Positions 26,777-36,936 of a stretch of 64,000 nt of DNA are shown here, piece by piece. The stretch lies in the NCBI RefSeq assembly GCF_000242915.1, contig NZ_AFRZ01000001.1, positions 1,550,001-1,614,000 of the forward strand, given 5' to 3'. The notes beneath the pieces are model-generated. The model saw only the letters and a program-made list of their open reading frames with translations, did not search any database and was not told the DNA's origin. Position 1 is the stretch's first letter. Each line of letters opens with the position of its first letter. A program made the translations under genes and the position numbers. Origin of the DNA: Sulfurimonas gotlandica GD1. Lineage in GTDB: Bacteria; Campylobacterota; Campylobacteria; Campylobacterales; Sulfurimonadaceae.

Positions 26777-27106
26777 ATGAGTAGAGCCAAGGGAGATTTA
26801 GCCGAAGACAGAGCGTGCAAATTTCTCTATGAAAACGGCTTTATGCTTGTAGATAGAAACTTTTACTCTCGTTTTGGCGAGATAGACATCATTGCTACCA
26901 AAGATGAAGTTCTACACTTCGTTGAAGTAAAAAGCGGACTTGACTTTGAGTCCGCTATACAAAACATAACTCCAAAAAAATTATCAAGACTTATAAGAAC
27001 AGGCAACGTTTATATGAAGAAAAATAAGCTTGATGTAAACTTTGTTTATGATGCCATTGTTGTGACACCAAAAACTGTAGAGATTGTCGAAAACATCACT
27101 ATTTAG
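26777..27106 (+). CDS. yraN: YraN/UPF0102 family protein
   Basis: 109 residues of the UPF0102 family with a restriction-endonuclease-like fold. Seen: KGDLAEDRACKFL, then the nuclease-like acidic residues in FGEIDIIATKDEVLHFVEVKSG (E-I-D ... E-V-K). The biological role is unsettled. One base after the formate-dehydrogenase-like gene; convergent with the DUF3108 gene two bases away. Confidence 0.93.
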   Translation: MSRAKGDLAEDRACKFLYENGFMLVDRNFYSRFGEIDIIATKDEVLHFVEVKSGLDFESAIQNITPKKLSRLIRTGNVYMKKNKLDVNFVYDAIVVTPKTVEIVENITI

Positions 27107-27108
27107 CT

Positions 27109-27858
27109 TTATTTTACTCTTCTGACTCGTGCATTTCCAAAAAATAATATGCCATCGATTCTACTCTCTTGGAGAATGTTGTCTGCATCTAAAATAAATG
27201 TAGCATCGTTTGAGCCGCCACTAAGATAATCTTTTTCTACACTTACCGTATAGATATACTTGTCTTCTTCGTGCTTGATGTGTTTTACAATTACACCCTC
27301 CTGAGTGTCCTTGCTTCCAAGAGCAGTCATACGTTTTAGTTCATTTTTTTTCATTGATAAGAGATTGTTTTTTTTGTTGAAAAACATACTTATCATATCA
27401 TCACCAAAGATAGTATCCAAAACTTCTTTTTTGTTAGTTTCAACATCTTCATAACTGGTATCATAGCACACACGAATAAGATTGAATGTAGATGTTTCCA
27501 CTCTCTCTTTCTTATACTCACTCACATAGGTTTTATTTTTAGCATAGTCAAACGTATATGTTTTTATCTTTTTAAAATCCTGAGCATACTCAGAGTTAAT
27601 ATATTTTTGAGGAATAAGCACGCCATCCTTTACTTGACCGATACTCTGCATAACATACTTCTTATGATTTGTGAGTGCACCGACTATACCTGAACCAGTA
27701 CCAATAATGGTAATATTATATTCCTGCCCATTATTTGCATAAGTAATTTCAGCATCTGCAATCTTGCCAAACAGGGACAACTCACCCACATAGTCCATCT
27801 TTATGCTACTAGCCGACAGAGTTAAAGAAATCAGTATCAATAATATTGTTTTTTTCAT
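27109..27858 (-). CDS. DUF3108 periplasmic protein
   Basis: 249 residues with a signal peptide (to about residue 16) and a beta-rich body typical of DUF3108: VGELSLFGKIADAEITY at the start, LDTIFGDDMISMFF in the middle, DADNILQESRI at the end. Probably an exported beta-barrel-like or lipid-binding fold; function unknown. A strong ribosome site (AGGAGG) precedes the ATG. Convergent with yraN. Confidence 0.8.
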   Translation of the reverse strand: MKKTILLILISLTLSASSIKMDYVGELSLFGKIADAEITYANNGQEYNITIIGTGSGIVGALTNHKKYVMQSIGQVKDGVLIPQKYINSEYAQDFKKIKTYTFDYAKNKTYVSEYKKERVETSTFNLIRVCYDTSYEDVETNKKEVLDTIFGDDMISMFFNKKNNLLSMKKNELKRMTALGSKDTQEGVIVKHIKHEEDKYIYTVSVEKDYLSGGSNDATFILDADNILQESRIDGILFFGNARVRRVK

Positions 27859-27919
27859 ACATACCTCCTCTTTATTATTAAAATATCAAAATATTATGTA
27901 GATTAAATGTGATGATTCT

Positions 27920-28315
27920 TTAAGGCTCTTTTTTTAGTTCAACTTCATCAAGCATATCATAAAAGCCAGCGGGTTCTCTGCTGCCTCTGTCATCATGAAT
28001 TATTTTACCTTGTGGAGTAAGAAAGTAATGTCTTGGAACACCTTTAATAGCAAACTGTTTAGGGATTTTATGTTGATCTCTTGAGAGGTATAAAAGTATA
28101 TACTCTTTTTTTAGCCTACTGATGACTTCATTTTTTGAGAGAGTTAGTTGTTTAAACCTATCGCAAAATCTGCACTCATCTGCACCAACAAATAAGTAAA
28201 TATCTTTGTGCTCCTTTTTTGCCTGAGATAGTGCTTTATCATAGTCGTGTAACCAGTTAAGTTCGTAGCTGTAAAGAGACGATATAAAAAATATAGTAAA
28301 TATTAGAATTTTCAT
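27920..28315 (-). CDS. exported thioredoxin-fold protein, CxxC type
   Basis: 131 residues: short signal peptide (1-16), then a thioredoxin-like domain of the DUF255/SoxW kind with the motif ADECRFCDRF and the cis-Pro region KGVPRHYFLTPQGK. Likely a periplasmic thiol reductase or part of cytochrome or sulfur-enzyme maintenance; substrate unknown. Upstream of, and in the same direction as, the DUF3108 gene with a 61-bp gap, so possibly one unit. Confidence 0.82.
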   Translation of the reverse strand: MKILIFTIFFISSLYSYELNWLHDYDKALSQAKKEHKDIYLFVGADECRFCDRFKQLTLSKNEVISRLKKEYILLYLSRDQHKIPKQFAIKGVPRHYFLTPQGKIIHDDRGSREPAGFYDMLDEVELKKEP

Positions 28316-28347
28316 AGATGTATTCTACAAGATAATATTTAAAATGA

Positions 28348-28353
28348 TATAAT
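28348..28353 (+). promoter_or_regulatory. candidate -10 box (TATAAT) for the aldehyde dehydrogenase operon
   Basis: TATAAT with an upstream TGA, 70 bases before the ATG. Confidence 0.5.
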
Positions 28354-28423
28354 TTTTAAAAATAAATTACAGATAGTATGAAGTAATTAAAGATAATTTA
28401 ACTTTTTTTGGTAAGGAAACTAA

Positions 28424-29839
28424 ATGGATGCAAATATATTTTTTGGCTCAACAGAGCTTACAAGTAGCAGTTATAGTGAAAGAAAAAGTCCTTACAGTGG
28501 ACAAGTTGTTTCTCGTGCTTGTGTATGTTCTCAAGAAGATGCAATAAAAGCACTGAATATAGCTGATAAAGCTGCAAAAGAAGCGAAAAAATCAACTCTT
28601 TCTCAGAGATGTAACTGGCTTTTAGATGTTGCAAGTAAGTTAAAAGAAAATAGAGAAGATATGGCTCAAACTATTACAGATGAAGTAGGGAAGCCTATAG
28701 CTTTTGCTCGCATCGAGGTTGACAGATGTATAGAGACTGTAACACTTTCTGCAGAAACTATGCGTACTATGCATGGTGAGACTATAAACACGGATGCTAT
28801 GGTTAGCGGTAAAAAGACGACAGCATTTTTTACTCGTGAACCGGCCGGTGTTGTTGTCGCGATAACTCCTTTTAACTTTCCGCTAAACCTTGTCGCTCAT
28901 AAACTTGCACCAGCTCTTGTTGCAGGTAATGCGGTAGTTTTGAAACCTACTCCAGAAGCACCTTTAACTGCATATAAATTTGCAAAACTATTCATAGATA
29001 GTGAGTATGCAATAAAAGATGCTCTAAGTGTTGTTTACGGAGATGCTGAGGTAGGAAGTGCTTTAATATCCAGTGATATACCTAGGGTAATCAGTTTTAC
29101 AGGTTCTGTTCCTGTTGGGAACATCATTACGAAAATTGCTGGAATAAAAAAAGTATCGCTAGAGCTTGGCGGAAATGCAGCAACCTATATAGATGCAAGT
29201 GCTGATTTAAACCTTGCAGCCGCTCGTTGTGCCTTTGGTGCTTTTGTAAATTCCGGTCAGGTTTGTATATCTCTTCAGCGCATATATGTAAATACTGATA
29301 TCTATGATGAGTTTGCTCTTAGAATGGCAGAAGAAACAAAAAAACTCGTTGTCGGTTCACCTTATGATGATGATACATTTTTAGGCCCACTTATAGATGA
29401 TGAATCTGCTTCTCGTGCAATGCGCTGGGTTGAAAGTGCCATGACAGAAGGTGCAAAACCTCTTCTTCCTTTGCAGCGTGATGGAAGAATGTTTAATCCT
29501 TGTGTAATGGCTGATGTAAGAGATGATATGTCTATAGTTTGTGAAGAGGTTTTTGCCCCTATTGTTTCTTTGATAAAAGTTGATAATTTTGATGATGCTC
29601 TTCCTCGTATGAACAACTCACCTTATGGTCTTCAGTTCTCTGTCTTTACAAATGATTTACGCATAACTCAGCGTGCAATTTCTGAGTTGGAAGCTGGTGG
29701 GATAGTTATAAATGACATACCTACACTTAGATTTGATATTCAGCCTTATGGCGGTATAAAACTTAGTGGAGTAGGGCGTGAAGGACCTAAGTTTGCAATA
29801 GAAGAGATGACAGAAGTAAAAAGCGTTATCATCTGCTAA
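28424..29839 (+). CDS. NAD(P)-dependent aldehyde dehydrogenase
   Basis: 471 residues of the ALDH superfamily. Seen: PFNFPLNLVAHKLAPALVAGNAVVLKPTPEAPLTA (split in reading into PFNFPLNLVAHK and NAVVLKPTPEAP), the Glu in SLELGGNA, and the nucleophile Cys in SGQVCIS. The SGQVC form groups it with lactaldehyde, phosphonoacetaldehyde and non-phosphorylating glyceraldehyde-3-phosphate dehydrogenases; substrate uncertain. Good AAGGA ribosome site. Its TAA overlaps the ATG of the DUF523 gene. Confidence 0.9.
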   Translation: MDANIFFGSTELTSSSYSERKSPYSGQVVSRACVCSQEDAIKALNIADKAAKEAKKSTLSQRCNWLLDVASKLKENREDMAQTITDEVGKPIAFARIEVDRCIETVTLSAETMRTMHGETINTDAMVSGKKTTAFFTREPAGVVVAITPFNFPLNLVAHKLAPALVAGNAVVLKPTPEAPLTAYKFAKLFIDSEYAIKDALSVVYGDAEVGSALISSDIPRVISFTGSVPVGNIITKIAGIKKVSLELGGNAATYIDASADLNLAAARCAFGAFVNSGQVCISLQRIYVNTDIYDEFALRMAEETKKLVVGSPYDDDTFLGPLIDDESASRAMRWVESAMTEGAKPLLPLQRDGRMFNPCVMADVRDDMSIVCEEVFAPIVSLIKVDNFDDALPRMNNSPYGLQFSVFTNDLRITQRAISELEAGGIVINDIPTLRFDIQPYGGIKLSGVGREGPKFAIEEMTEVKSVIIC

Positions 29840-30279
29840 TGCGTAAAAAAGTCATAATATCTGCATGTTTGCTTGGGCATCTATGCCGTTATGATGGTAA
29901 GACCAAAAAAACAAATGAAATCGTAGAAGCATTTAAGGCTTATGAAATCATTCCTTTTTGTCCTGAAGCACCTATCTTTGGTACTCCAAGACAAAGAATA
30001 TCAGTAGTCCAAATTGATGGAAAAAATCTAATAATCACTGATGAAACAAACGAAGATGTAACTCAAAAATTAGAGGATGAAATCAACTCGTTTATAAAAA
30101 AATATCCAGATGCACATAATATAATTTTAAAGTCAAAAAGTCCAAGCTGCGGATTTGGAACTACACCTATTTTAAATGAACAAAGAGAGATATTAAATTA
30201 CTCAAATGGAATTGCTGCTCAAATATTCCAAAATAACTACATAAACACCAAAATAGAAGATGAAAACTCTTACCTTTAA
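29839..30279 (+). CDS. DUF523 family protein
   Basis: 146 residues of DUF523: N-terminal IISACLLGHLCRYDGK with the paired cysteines, FCPEAPIFGTPR, and the conserved KSKSPSCGFG. Cysteines suggest metal or cluster binding. Function unknown. Coupled to the aldehyde dehydrogenase by TAATG. Confidence 0.9.
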   Translation: MRKKVIISACLLGHLCRYDGKTKKTNEIVEAFKAYEIIPFCPEAPIFGTPRQRISVVQIDGKNLIITDETNEDVTQKLEDEINSFIKKYPDAHNIILKSKSPSCGFGTTPILNEQREILNYSNGIAAQIFQNNYINTKIEDENSYL

Positions 30280-30302
30280 CTAATTTTATCCCCATTTTTA
30301 GA

Positions 30303-30308
30303 TATAAT
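30303..30308 (+). promoter_or_regulatory. candidate -10 box (TATAAT) for alaS
   Basis: TATAAT 28 bases before the alaS ATG; a purine-rich AAAAGAG ribosome site lies between. Confidence 0.55.
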
Positions 30309-30336
30309 CGCGTAATTTTATAAAAGAGAATAATAG

Positions 30337-32886
30337 ATGGATATTAGAGAAGAGTACTTAAAATTTTTTGAGTCAAAAAACCATGACAGAATAGCATCGG
30401 CACCGTTGGTTCCAGATGATGCTTCGCTTCTTTTCAACAACGCTGGTATGGTGCCTTTTAAGTCAATATTTACAGGTGAAATCCCGAGACCTGCCAACCC
30501 AAGAGCTACTTCATGTCAGACATGTTTAAGAGCCGGCGGAAAGCATAACGATTTAGAGAATGTTGGGCACACTGCAAGACACCATACATTTTTTGAGATG
30601 CTGGGTAACTTTAGTTTTGGTAATTACTTTAAAGAAGAAGCTATAGATTATGCATGGGAATTTATTACTGAGGTAATTAAACTTCCTGTTGACAAGCTTT
30701 GGGTTACAGTCCATGAGAGTGATGATGAAGCTGAACTTCTTTGGCAAAAACATGTAAGTAAGGACAGAATCCTTCGTCTTGGAGATGATGATAACTTCTG
30801 GCAGATGGGTGATACTGGGCCATGTGGACCGTGTAGTGAAATCTTTTATGATCAAGGTGCTGAGAATTTCTCAGGCGAAGAAGATTATCTTGGTGGCGAT
30901 GGTGACAGATTTTTAGAGATTTGGAATCTCGTTTTCATGCAGTATGAAAAAAGTGCTGATGGAACAATGACAGAACTTCCAAAACCTTCTATTGACACAG
31001 GTATGGGGCTTGAACGTGTTGTAGCTATTAAAGAAGGTGCTCTTAGTAACTATGGTTCATCTCTTTTTATGCCAATCATTGTTGATGTACAAAAACTAAT
31101 TGGCAAAGAATATGAGTATGTATCTGGTGCTTCATACCGTGTAATTGCTGATCATATCAGAACTACAGTTTTTCTTTTAGCTCAAGGTATCAACTTCTCA
31201 AATGAGGGTCGTGGTTATGTACTTCGTCGTATTCTTCGCCGTGCAGTAAGACATGGTTACCTTCTTGGATTTAGAGAAGCATTTATGTACAAGCTTGTTG
31301 ACACAGTTGTAGAAATTATGGGTGGTGAATATGACTACTTAACGGTTAAAGCTACTGCTGTTAAAGAGCAAATAGAACTTGAAGAGGCTAGATTTTTTAA
31401 GACTATTGAGTCTGGAATCGCTCTATTTGAAGAAGAAGTTTTAAGCACTAAAGAGACTTTTTCAGGAGAAGTAGCCTTTAAACTTTATGATACTTTTGGT
31501 TTCCCACTTGATCTTACAGAAGATATGTTAAAAGGTAAAAACCTTAAACTTGACTCTGCTAAATTTGAAGAGTTGATGTTAGAGCAAAGAACTCGTGCAA
31601 AAGCTGCTTGGAAGGGTAGTGGAGATGCAGATACTCATGGTGACTTTAAAGAACTTTTAGAGAAGTTTGGTGAAAACACTTTTGTTGGTTATGAGTTTAT
31701 GGCTCACTCATGTAAAGTACAAGCACTTCTTGATGAAAATTTTAAAAGTGTGAGCTCACTATCACCTGACACAAAAGGCTGGGTTCTTTTAGATATCACT
31801 CCTTTTTATGCTGAGAGCGGTGGGCAGACAGGAGATTGTGGAGAGCTAGAAGGTTTTGCAAAAGTAGAAGATACAAGAAAATTCTTTGGTCTTAACCTTT
31901 CTCAAATCTCTGTGATTGACGAGTTGAAAATTGGTACAGTTGTAGATGCTAAGGTAGATATTTCAAGAAATGAAATTACTAAACATCACTCAGCCACTCA
32001 CCTTTTACACGCAATTTTATATGATGTTTTAGGAGATCATATCTCTCAGGCAGGATCACTTGTTGAATCTGATAGACTTAGATTTGACTTCTCTCATCCA
32101 AAAGCCTTGACTCAGACTGAGTTAGTAGAAATTGAGACAAGAGTCAACAATGATGTTCTAAGAGCAATACCTGCAAATACTCAAGTTATGGGTATTGAAG
32201 ATGCTAAAAATAGTGGTGCTAAAGCTCAGTTTGGTGAGAAGTACGGTGATGAAGTTCGTGTTGTTAGTTTTGACAGAGCATCTGTAGAGTTTTGTGGTGG
32301 AGTCCATGTTGACAATACTGCAAATATTGGCTCATTCATCATCACAAAAGAGAGTGGTGTAAGTGCCGGTGTTAGAAGAATCGAAGCAGTTTGTGGTCAA
32401 GCTGCATACAAATACTTTTGTGAGCAAAGAAGCTTAGTAAAAGAAGTAGAAGCTGAAGTTAAAAACCTTGATGTTTTAGCAGGTATATCAAGACTAAAAT
32501 CAAATATAGCAGAGTTAAAAACAGAGCTTAAAGAGGCTCAAGAGAGTTCAAAAGTAGAAATAACTGCTAATGAGATAAATGGTGTAGCCGTTGTAGTTGA
32601 AGAGCTTGCATCTGGCGATATAAAAGAAAAAATTGATGAACTTAAAAACCAAAATGAGAAACTTTGTGCAATGCTTTTTCAAGTAAAAGGCGATAAGGTT
32701 CTTATAGCTGCAGGTATTAAAAATGCAGATGCTAAAGCTGGTGATTGGATTAAAGAAATTGCTCCTATTTTAGGCGGCGGTGGCGGCGGTCGTCCAGATT
32801 TTGCACAAGCTGGCGGAAAAGATAAGACTAAATTACCTGAAGCGAAAGTTGAAGCTCTAAAATTTATTACAGAGGTTCTTTCTTAG
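30337..32886 (+). CDS. alaS: alanyl-tRNA synthetase
   Basis: Class II synthetase, 849 residues. Seen: N-terminal [16 protein letters not shown] and [16 protein letters not shown] of the catalytic core, [12 protein letters not shown], the editing-domain [12 protein letters not shown] and zinc-type CGGVH motif, and the C-terminal DHHA1-like glycine-rich [15 protein letters not shown]. Complete and full length. Its TAG overlaps the GTG start of the next gene by one base. Confidence 0.98.
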   Translation: MDIREEYLKFFESKNHDRIASAPLVPDDASLLFNNAGMVPFKSIFTGEIPRPANPRATSCQTCLRAGGKHNDLENVGHTARHHTFFEMLGNFSFGNYFKEEAIDYAWEFITEVIKLPVDKLWVTVHESDDEAELLWQKHVSKDRILRLGDDDNFWQMGDTGPCGPCSEIFYDQGAENFSGEEDYLGGDGDRFLEIWNLVFMQYEKSADGTMTELPKPSIDTGMGLERVVAIKEGALSNYGSSLFMPIIVDVQKLIGKEYEYVSGASYRVIADHIRTTVFLLAQGINFSNEGRGYVLRRILRRAVRHGYLLGFREAFMYKLVDTVVEIMGGEYDYLTVKATAVKEQIELEEARFFKTIESGIALFEEEVLSTKETFSGEVAFKLYDTFGFPLDLTEDMLKGKNLKLDSAKFEELMLEQRTRAKAAWKGSGDADTHGDFKELLEKFGENTFVGYEFMAHSCKVQALLDENFKSVSSLSPDTKGWVLLDITPFYAESGGQTGDCGELEGFAKVEDTRKFFGLNLSQISVIDELKIGTVVDAKVDISRNEITKHHSATHLLHAILYDVLGDHISQAGSLVESDRLRFDFSHPKALTQTELVEIETRVNNDVLRAIPANTQVMGIEDAKNSGAKAQFGEKYGDEVRVVSFDRASVEFCGGVHVDNTANIGSFIITKESGVSAGVRRIEAVCGQAAYKYFCEQRSLVKEVEAEVKNLDVLAGISRLKSNIAELKTELKEAQESSKVEITANEINGVAVVVEELASGDIKEKIDELKNQNEKLCAMLFQVKGDKVLIAAGIKNADAKAGDWIKEIAPILGGGGGGRPDFAQAGGKDKTKLPEAKVEALKFITEVLS

Positions 32887-33368
32887 TGCAAGATTTTTTC
32901 TTAAATTATAAAACTATAATAGTTTTTTTACACGTTATTTCAGCTGTAGTGTGGGTTGGTGGCATGATAGCTATGCGTTACGCTGCTCATCCATCATTTA
33001 TGGAGATAGAGTCTCCAGCTAAAAGATTAGAACGTATAGCGCATGCACTGAAGAGATTATTTACTATAGTTCTTCCTTTTGTAATTATTCTGATTCTAAC
33101 TGCTGTCGTTATGATAAAAGGCTATGGTCTCTCACAAAGTGAATATAGTGTTTTTTCACATGCTAAAGAGGGAATCTGGTCTATTATGTTTATCAATCTT
33201 GTTGTAATGATGAAGAGAAGAAATAGAGCTGATAAGATGTTAAATGATGGTAACTTTGCTGGCGCTAAGGGACAATTAGAACTTATTGGAAAATATATGG
33301 TTCCGACAAATATCATTTTAGGTGTAATTGCTATTTTTATTGGAACGTATTTTTCTTCTACTCTTTAA
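32886..33368 (+). CDS. four-helix membrane protein, CopD/HemJ-like
   Basis: 160 residues with four membrane helices (about 9-31, 58-78, 96-110, 139-156) and histidines H16 and H35 in the LHVISAVVWVGGMIAMRYAAHPSF segment, a pattern like the CopD and HemJ haem/copper membrane families. Whether it binds haem or copper is unknown. GTG start, coupled to alaS by a one-base overlap. Confidence 0.7.
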   Translation: MQDFFLNYKTIIVFLHVISAVVWVGGMIAMRYAAHPSFMEIESPAKRLERIAHALKRLFTIVLPFVIILILTAVVMIKGYGLSQSEYSVFSHAKEGIWSIMFINLVVMMKRRNRADKMLNDGNFAGAKGQLELIGKYMVPTNIILGVIAIFIGTYFSSTL

Positions 33369-33413
33369 CATTTTTTGGTTAGAATAATAGATAATTAGAG
33401 CAAAGGAATTTCA

Positions 33414-33893
33414 ATGGAAACAAAATTTGATATGTTTTATGAGACAGAAGTACCAGAAGATGAACTTATAGTATCTCGTGCAGATTTTTCGGGAATAATA
33501 ACTTACGTGAATGAGACTTTTGCGGATATTTCAGGATATGAGCCTGATGAGCTTATTGGTCATCCACACAACATCATACGACATCCAGATATGCCAAAGT
33601 CCATTTTTGCTGATTTGTGGGATACTCTTCAAAGAGGAGATATTTGGCATGGTTATGTGAAAAATCGTCGTAAAGATGGTGGCTATTACTGGGTATATGC
33701 TAGGGTTTCAACTGTTATGAAAGATGGAGAACCTGTAGAATATAAATCTGTTAGAGAACCTGTTTCAAGAGAAAAAGAGATAGAAGTGCAAAATCAATAT
33801 GATAAGCTTCGCTCCCAAGAAGAAGGAATAACTAGAGTTGTTTTGTATGTTAAAAATGACAAACTTGATTTAGCTAAGAAACTTGAAGAATAG
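33414..33893 (+). CDS. CetB-like PAS aerotaxis protein
   Basis: 159 residues, essentially one PAS domain (about 15-130) of the Aer/CetB type: SGIITYVNETFADISGYEPDELIG, NIIRHPDMPKSIFADLW, GYVKNRRKDGGYYWVYA. This PAS subtype binds FAD and senses redox or oxygen. No transmitter or MCP domain is attached, so like C. jejuni CetB it must signal through a partner receptor, which is not encoded beside it. AAGGA ribosome site. Confidence 0.88.
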   Translation: METKFDMFYETEVPEDELIVSRADFSGIITYVNETFADISGYEPDELIGHPHNIIRHPDMPKSIFADLWDTLQRGDIWHGYVKNRRKDGGYYWVYARVSTVMKDGEPVEYKSVREPVSREKEIEVQNQYDKLRSQEEGITRVVLYVKNDKLDLAKKLEE

Positions 33894-33917
33894 TTATTTT
33901 CTAAAGCACTTATTATC

Positions 33918-34463
33918 ATGATAAGATTGGCATCAGGTTCTGTAACTCGTGCTCAACTTCTACGCGCGGCCGGAATAGAGTTTATTCAAGAAGCAATAGA
34001 CTTCGATGAAGACTCTATCATAGCAACTTCTCCAAAAAACTTTGTATATCAAGCTACACTCGGAAAGTATGAGGTAAATCTAAAAGAGTTCGGATATGAA
34101 GATTATCCACTTTTAGTTGCCGATACTGTGGTAACTGCAAAAGGTCAAATCCTTAGAAAAGCAAAATGCGCTGATGATGCCAGAAATATTTTGATGACCC
34201 AAAGTGGAAATATAACTTCTATTGTTACATGTATGATCTACCATTCAAAAGAGAAAAAAATTATAGATATATCTCAAACTGACTATATATTTGATGAGTT
34301 CAATTTTGATGATTTAGATGCTTATTTGGCAAGTGGTGAGTGGAGAGGAAAAGCCGGAGCTTGCATGGTTGAGGGTTTTTGCAAAGCCTACATAAAAGAA
34401 GTTAGAGGCTTTGAGAGTACTGCAATGGGATTAAATACAGAAGTTTTAAAAGCTTTTATTTAG
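33918..34463 (+). CDS. maf: Maf-like nucleoside triphosphate pyrophosphatase
   Basis: 181 residues of the Maf/Ham1 fold, hydrolysing non-canonical or particular NTPs. Seen: N-terminal LASGSVTRAQLLRAAG, catalytic VADTVVTA, and the closing KAGACMVEGFCKAYI. The family usually has QG/IEG before the last strand; here VEG. Overlaps the convergent diguanylate cyclase gene by 4 bp. Confidence 0.92.
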   Translation: MIRLASGSVTRAQLLRAAGIEFIQEAIDFDEDSIIATSPKNFVYQATLGKYEVNLKEFGYEDYPLLVADTVVTAKGQILRKAKCADDARNILMTQSGNITSIVTCMIYHSKEKKIIDISQTDYIFDEFNFDDLDAYLASGEWRGKAGACMVEGFCKAYIKEVRGFESTAMGLNTEVLKAFI

Positions 34464-36784
34464 TCGTTTACGCAAACTCTGTTTCTACCACCATCTTTAG
34501 CCTTGTAGAGTAAGTCATCTGCTTCTCTGTAAAGCTCTTCTTCGTTCGTTATAGCTGAATCTTTTACTACTAAACCAAATGAAGATGTTACATACTGGCT
34601 AGCAGTGTTGTTTGCATGTTCAATTTTTAGATTCTCTATGTTTTGTCTAACCTGTTCTATTAGCTCTAAAGATTGTTCTTTATCCAAGCCTTTAAACAAA
34701 ATACCAAACTCTTCTCCCCCAAGTCTAAAGCAGTAATCGTCTGCTCTGCTTAGAGATGATTGCATAGACTCAGCTATCTTTTGAAGGGCTTCATCACCAC
34801 TGATATGGCCATATGTATCGTTATAAAGTTTGAAATAATCTATATCCAAAATAGCAAAAGATACATGCTTTTTTTCACGTTTGGCACTGTTGATGAGCTG
34901 TGGAAATTTTTTGTTGAAATATCTTCTATTGTAAAGATGTGTTAACTCATCAGTTATAGAAATCTCTTGGAGTTTTCTCTCAGTCTCTTTACGTGTTCTT
35001 ATTTCTAGTTTTAGTTTTTTATTTATTCTCAAAATTATAAACAGGATAGAGCTAAAGATAAGCATAATCACAGCTAGCCATTGTAAAATAGGTTTATAGT
35101 TTACATTTCTGTCATAGTTTACAGAAATCCATTTATTTAAAATCTCTTGTTTTTTATCGGGTGAGATTTGAGCTATGGCTTTGTCAAATATATCTTTTAA
35201 TATTGGCTCATCATTTCTGACTCCAATCCCTAATTCCCATTTTTCATCAAACTTACCTGCAATTTTCAACTGACCTATATAATCTTTTTGAATGTGGTAA
35301 CCGGTAGTAGCCAGTGTGCCTATAAGGCCAAAAATATTTCCTTCTTTTACCTGCTCAAGTCCATCCTTTACATTTTGTACTTCGACAAAATTCATGGTAG
35401 GATATTTTTCTCTTAAAATCTCTCCATAAGCATAACCTTTTACAATTCCTATATTTTTATCAATAACTTTGCTAATATCACTTATAAAAAACTCATCTAA
35501 ATTTGTTACGATTACCAATGGAATACTCAAATATGGTTTAGTGAATTCCAGCCATTCTCTTCTCTCTTTAGTTGGCATAACCAGAGAAAAAATATCGCAC
35601 TTTCTTGCTTTAGCGACCTCAAGAGATTCTCCCCATGTTTTTGTGTTAATCATTCTTATAGGTATGTTAATTTCATCTTTTAACACATCAATATAATCAG
35701 CACTCATCCCGATATGTTTTCCATTTTCATTTTTTTCAAATGGCATCCAGTCAGGGTCAATACACATAGTGATTACTTTTTTATTTTTCAAATAATCGCT
35801 TTCTTCATCTGTGAAAAGCTTGTTCTTCTGTGTATCATTTAGAACAGAATTTTCATTGAACGGTTCAAAGATATAATCATTTGTAGGAATATCATTTTTA
35901 ATCAATCCATGTCTTTTATATATTTGAAGAGTATATTTTATTCTTCCCTTATCCAGAGTACCGATAGGAATAGATTTATGTTGTATAACTTCTTCTATAG
36001 CATTTGCCTCATATCTAAGGTGCTCTATAGATTTGTTTTTTGCATATTTTTCTTTAATGATTTTTATAATCTCTTCTTTATGCTCTAGTGCGTAATACCA
36101 GCCTTTTATAGTTGCTTGTTTAAATTTTTCTACTCTTTGTGGATGATTTTTTGCCTCTTGTAAATTTGTAAAAAGCATGTCGCCATATAAGTCAAGACCA
36201 TAGTTCGCAGGATTTATAATGTTTATATCTACCCCTTTTTCTCTAAAGTAAAAAGGTTCATTTGTAAGATAGCCAGCATAGGCATCTGTTGTTTTACTTA
36301 TCAGTGAAGTATAGTCTTCTTTGTCCTTGACTCTATCAAGAATAGGAGTCACACTGATGTTTTCAAGCATAGACAAAATTCCAAAACCATCTGTGTCTTT
36401 TTTGTAGAACATTAATTTTTTATTCTTAAGCTTATATGGAGAATCTATGCCACTGCTTTTGAGTGTAAGTATTACACCTGGAGAGTGTTGAAAAATAGGT
36501 GTTACAATAGTCACAGGTTCTTTTTTTGCCTTATAAAGAAGCAGTACAGAATCAGATATGCCATATTCTGCTTCACCGCTTATAACCTGTTGTATATTAT
36601 TTTTTACTCTATTTCTCTCTCGTATCTCTACATCAAGCCCAAGCTCGCTGTAAAAACCTTTTTCCTTTGCAGCATAGTAACCTGCAAATTGAAATTGGTG
36701 TAACCATTTTAGTTGTAAGGCTACTTTTTCATTGGCAAAAAGAGAGACAGAAGCGGTAAAAAATAAAATAAAAAATAGTCTCAT
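34460..36784 (-). CDS. diguanylate cyclase with two periplasmic solute-binding domains (NMT1-like + SBP3-like)
   Basis: 774 residues: signal peptide (1-17); an NMT1/THI5-like periplasmic binding domain (about 20-240, LQLKWLHQFQFAGYYAAKEKGFY); a second, SBP_bac_3-like binding domain (about 335-555); one membrane helix (about 568-588); coiled linker; and a GGDEF domain with active-site GGEEF. Binding of an extracellular solute would thus control c-di-GMP synthesis. NMT1 domains bind pyrimidine or nitrate/sulfonate-like ligands, SBP3 polar amino acids; the ligands here are unknown. Divergent from the next cyclase, convergent with maf. Confidence 0.92.
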   Translation of the reverse strand: MRLFFILFFTASVSLFANEKVALQLKWLHQFQFAGYYAAKEKGFYSELGLDVEIRERNRVKNNIQQVISGEAEYGISDSVLLLYKAKKEPVTIVTPIFQHSPGVILTLKSSGIDSPYKLKNKKLMFYKKDTDGFGILSMLENISVTPILDRVKDKEDYTSLISKTTDAYAGYLTNEPFYFREKGVDINIINPANYGLDLYGDMLFTNLQEAKNHPQRVEKFKQATIKGWYYALEHKEEIIKIIKEKYAKNKSIEHLRYEANAIEEVIQHKSIPIGTLDKGRIKYTLQIYKRHGLIKNDIPTNDYIFEPFNENSVLNDTQKNKLFTDEESDYLKNKKVITMCIDPDWMPFEKNENGKHIGMSADYIDVLKDEINIPIRMINTKTWGESLEVAKARKCDIFSLVMPTKERREWLEFTKPYLSIPLVIVTNLDEFFISDISKVIDKNIGIVKGYAYGEILREKYPTMNFVEVQNVKDGLEQVKEGNIFGLIGTLATTGYHIQKDYIGQLKIAGKFDEKWELGIGVRNDEPILKDIFDKAIAQISPDKKQEILNKWISVNYDRNVNYKPILQWLAVIMLIFSSILFIILRINKKLKLEIRTRKETERKLQEISITDELTHLYNRRYFNKKFPQLINSAKREKKHVSFAILDIDYFKLYNDTYGHISGDEALQKIAESMQSSLSRADDYCFRLGGEEFGILFKGLDKEQSLELIEQVRQNIENLKIEHANNTASQYVTSSFGLVVKDSAITNEEELYREADDLLYKAKDGGRNRVCVND

Positions 36785-36870
36785 GTAGCACCTGATATGT
36801 AATTAGTTCAATTGTAGTACAAATGTCCTGATAAGTCATTAAACTTTGCACTTTGTAATATATCTCACAG

Positions 36871-36889
36871 AATAAAATAAGATTTTATT
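36871..36889. promoter_or_regulatory. AT-rich inverted repeat between the two diguanylate cyclases
   Basis: AATAAAAT / ATTTTATT 8-bp arms around a 3-base spacer. Could be an operator; composition makes chance likely. A TAAAAT -10 candidate for the plus-strand gene lies at 36911-36916. Confidence 0.3.
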
Positions 36890-36936
36890 TAGGATAAAAC
36901 TATTTAGTGATAAAATAGTAACAAAAAAGGCTAGCT

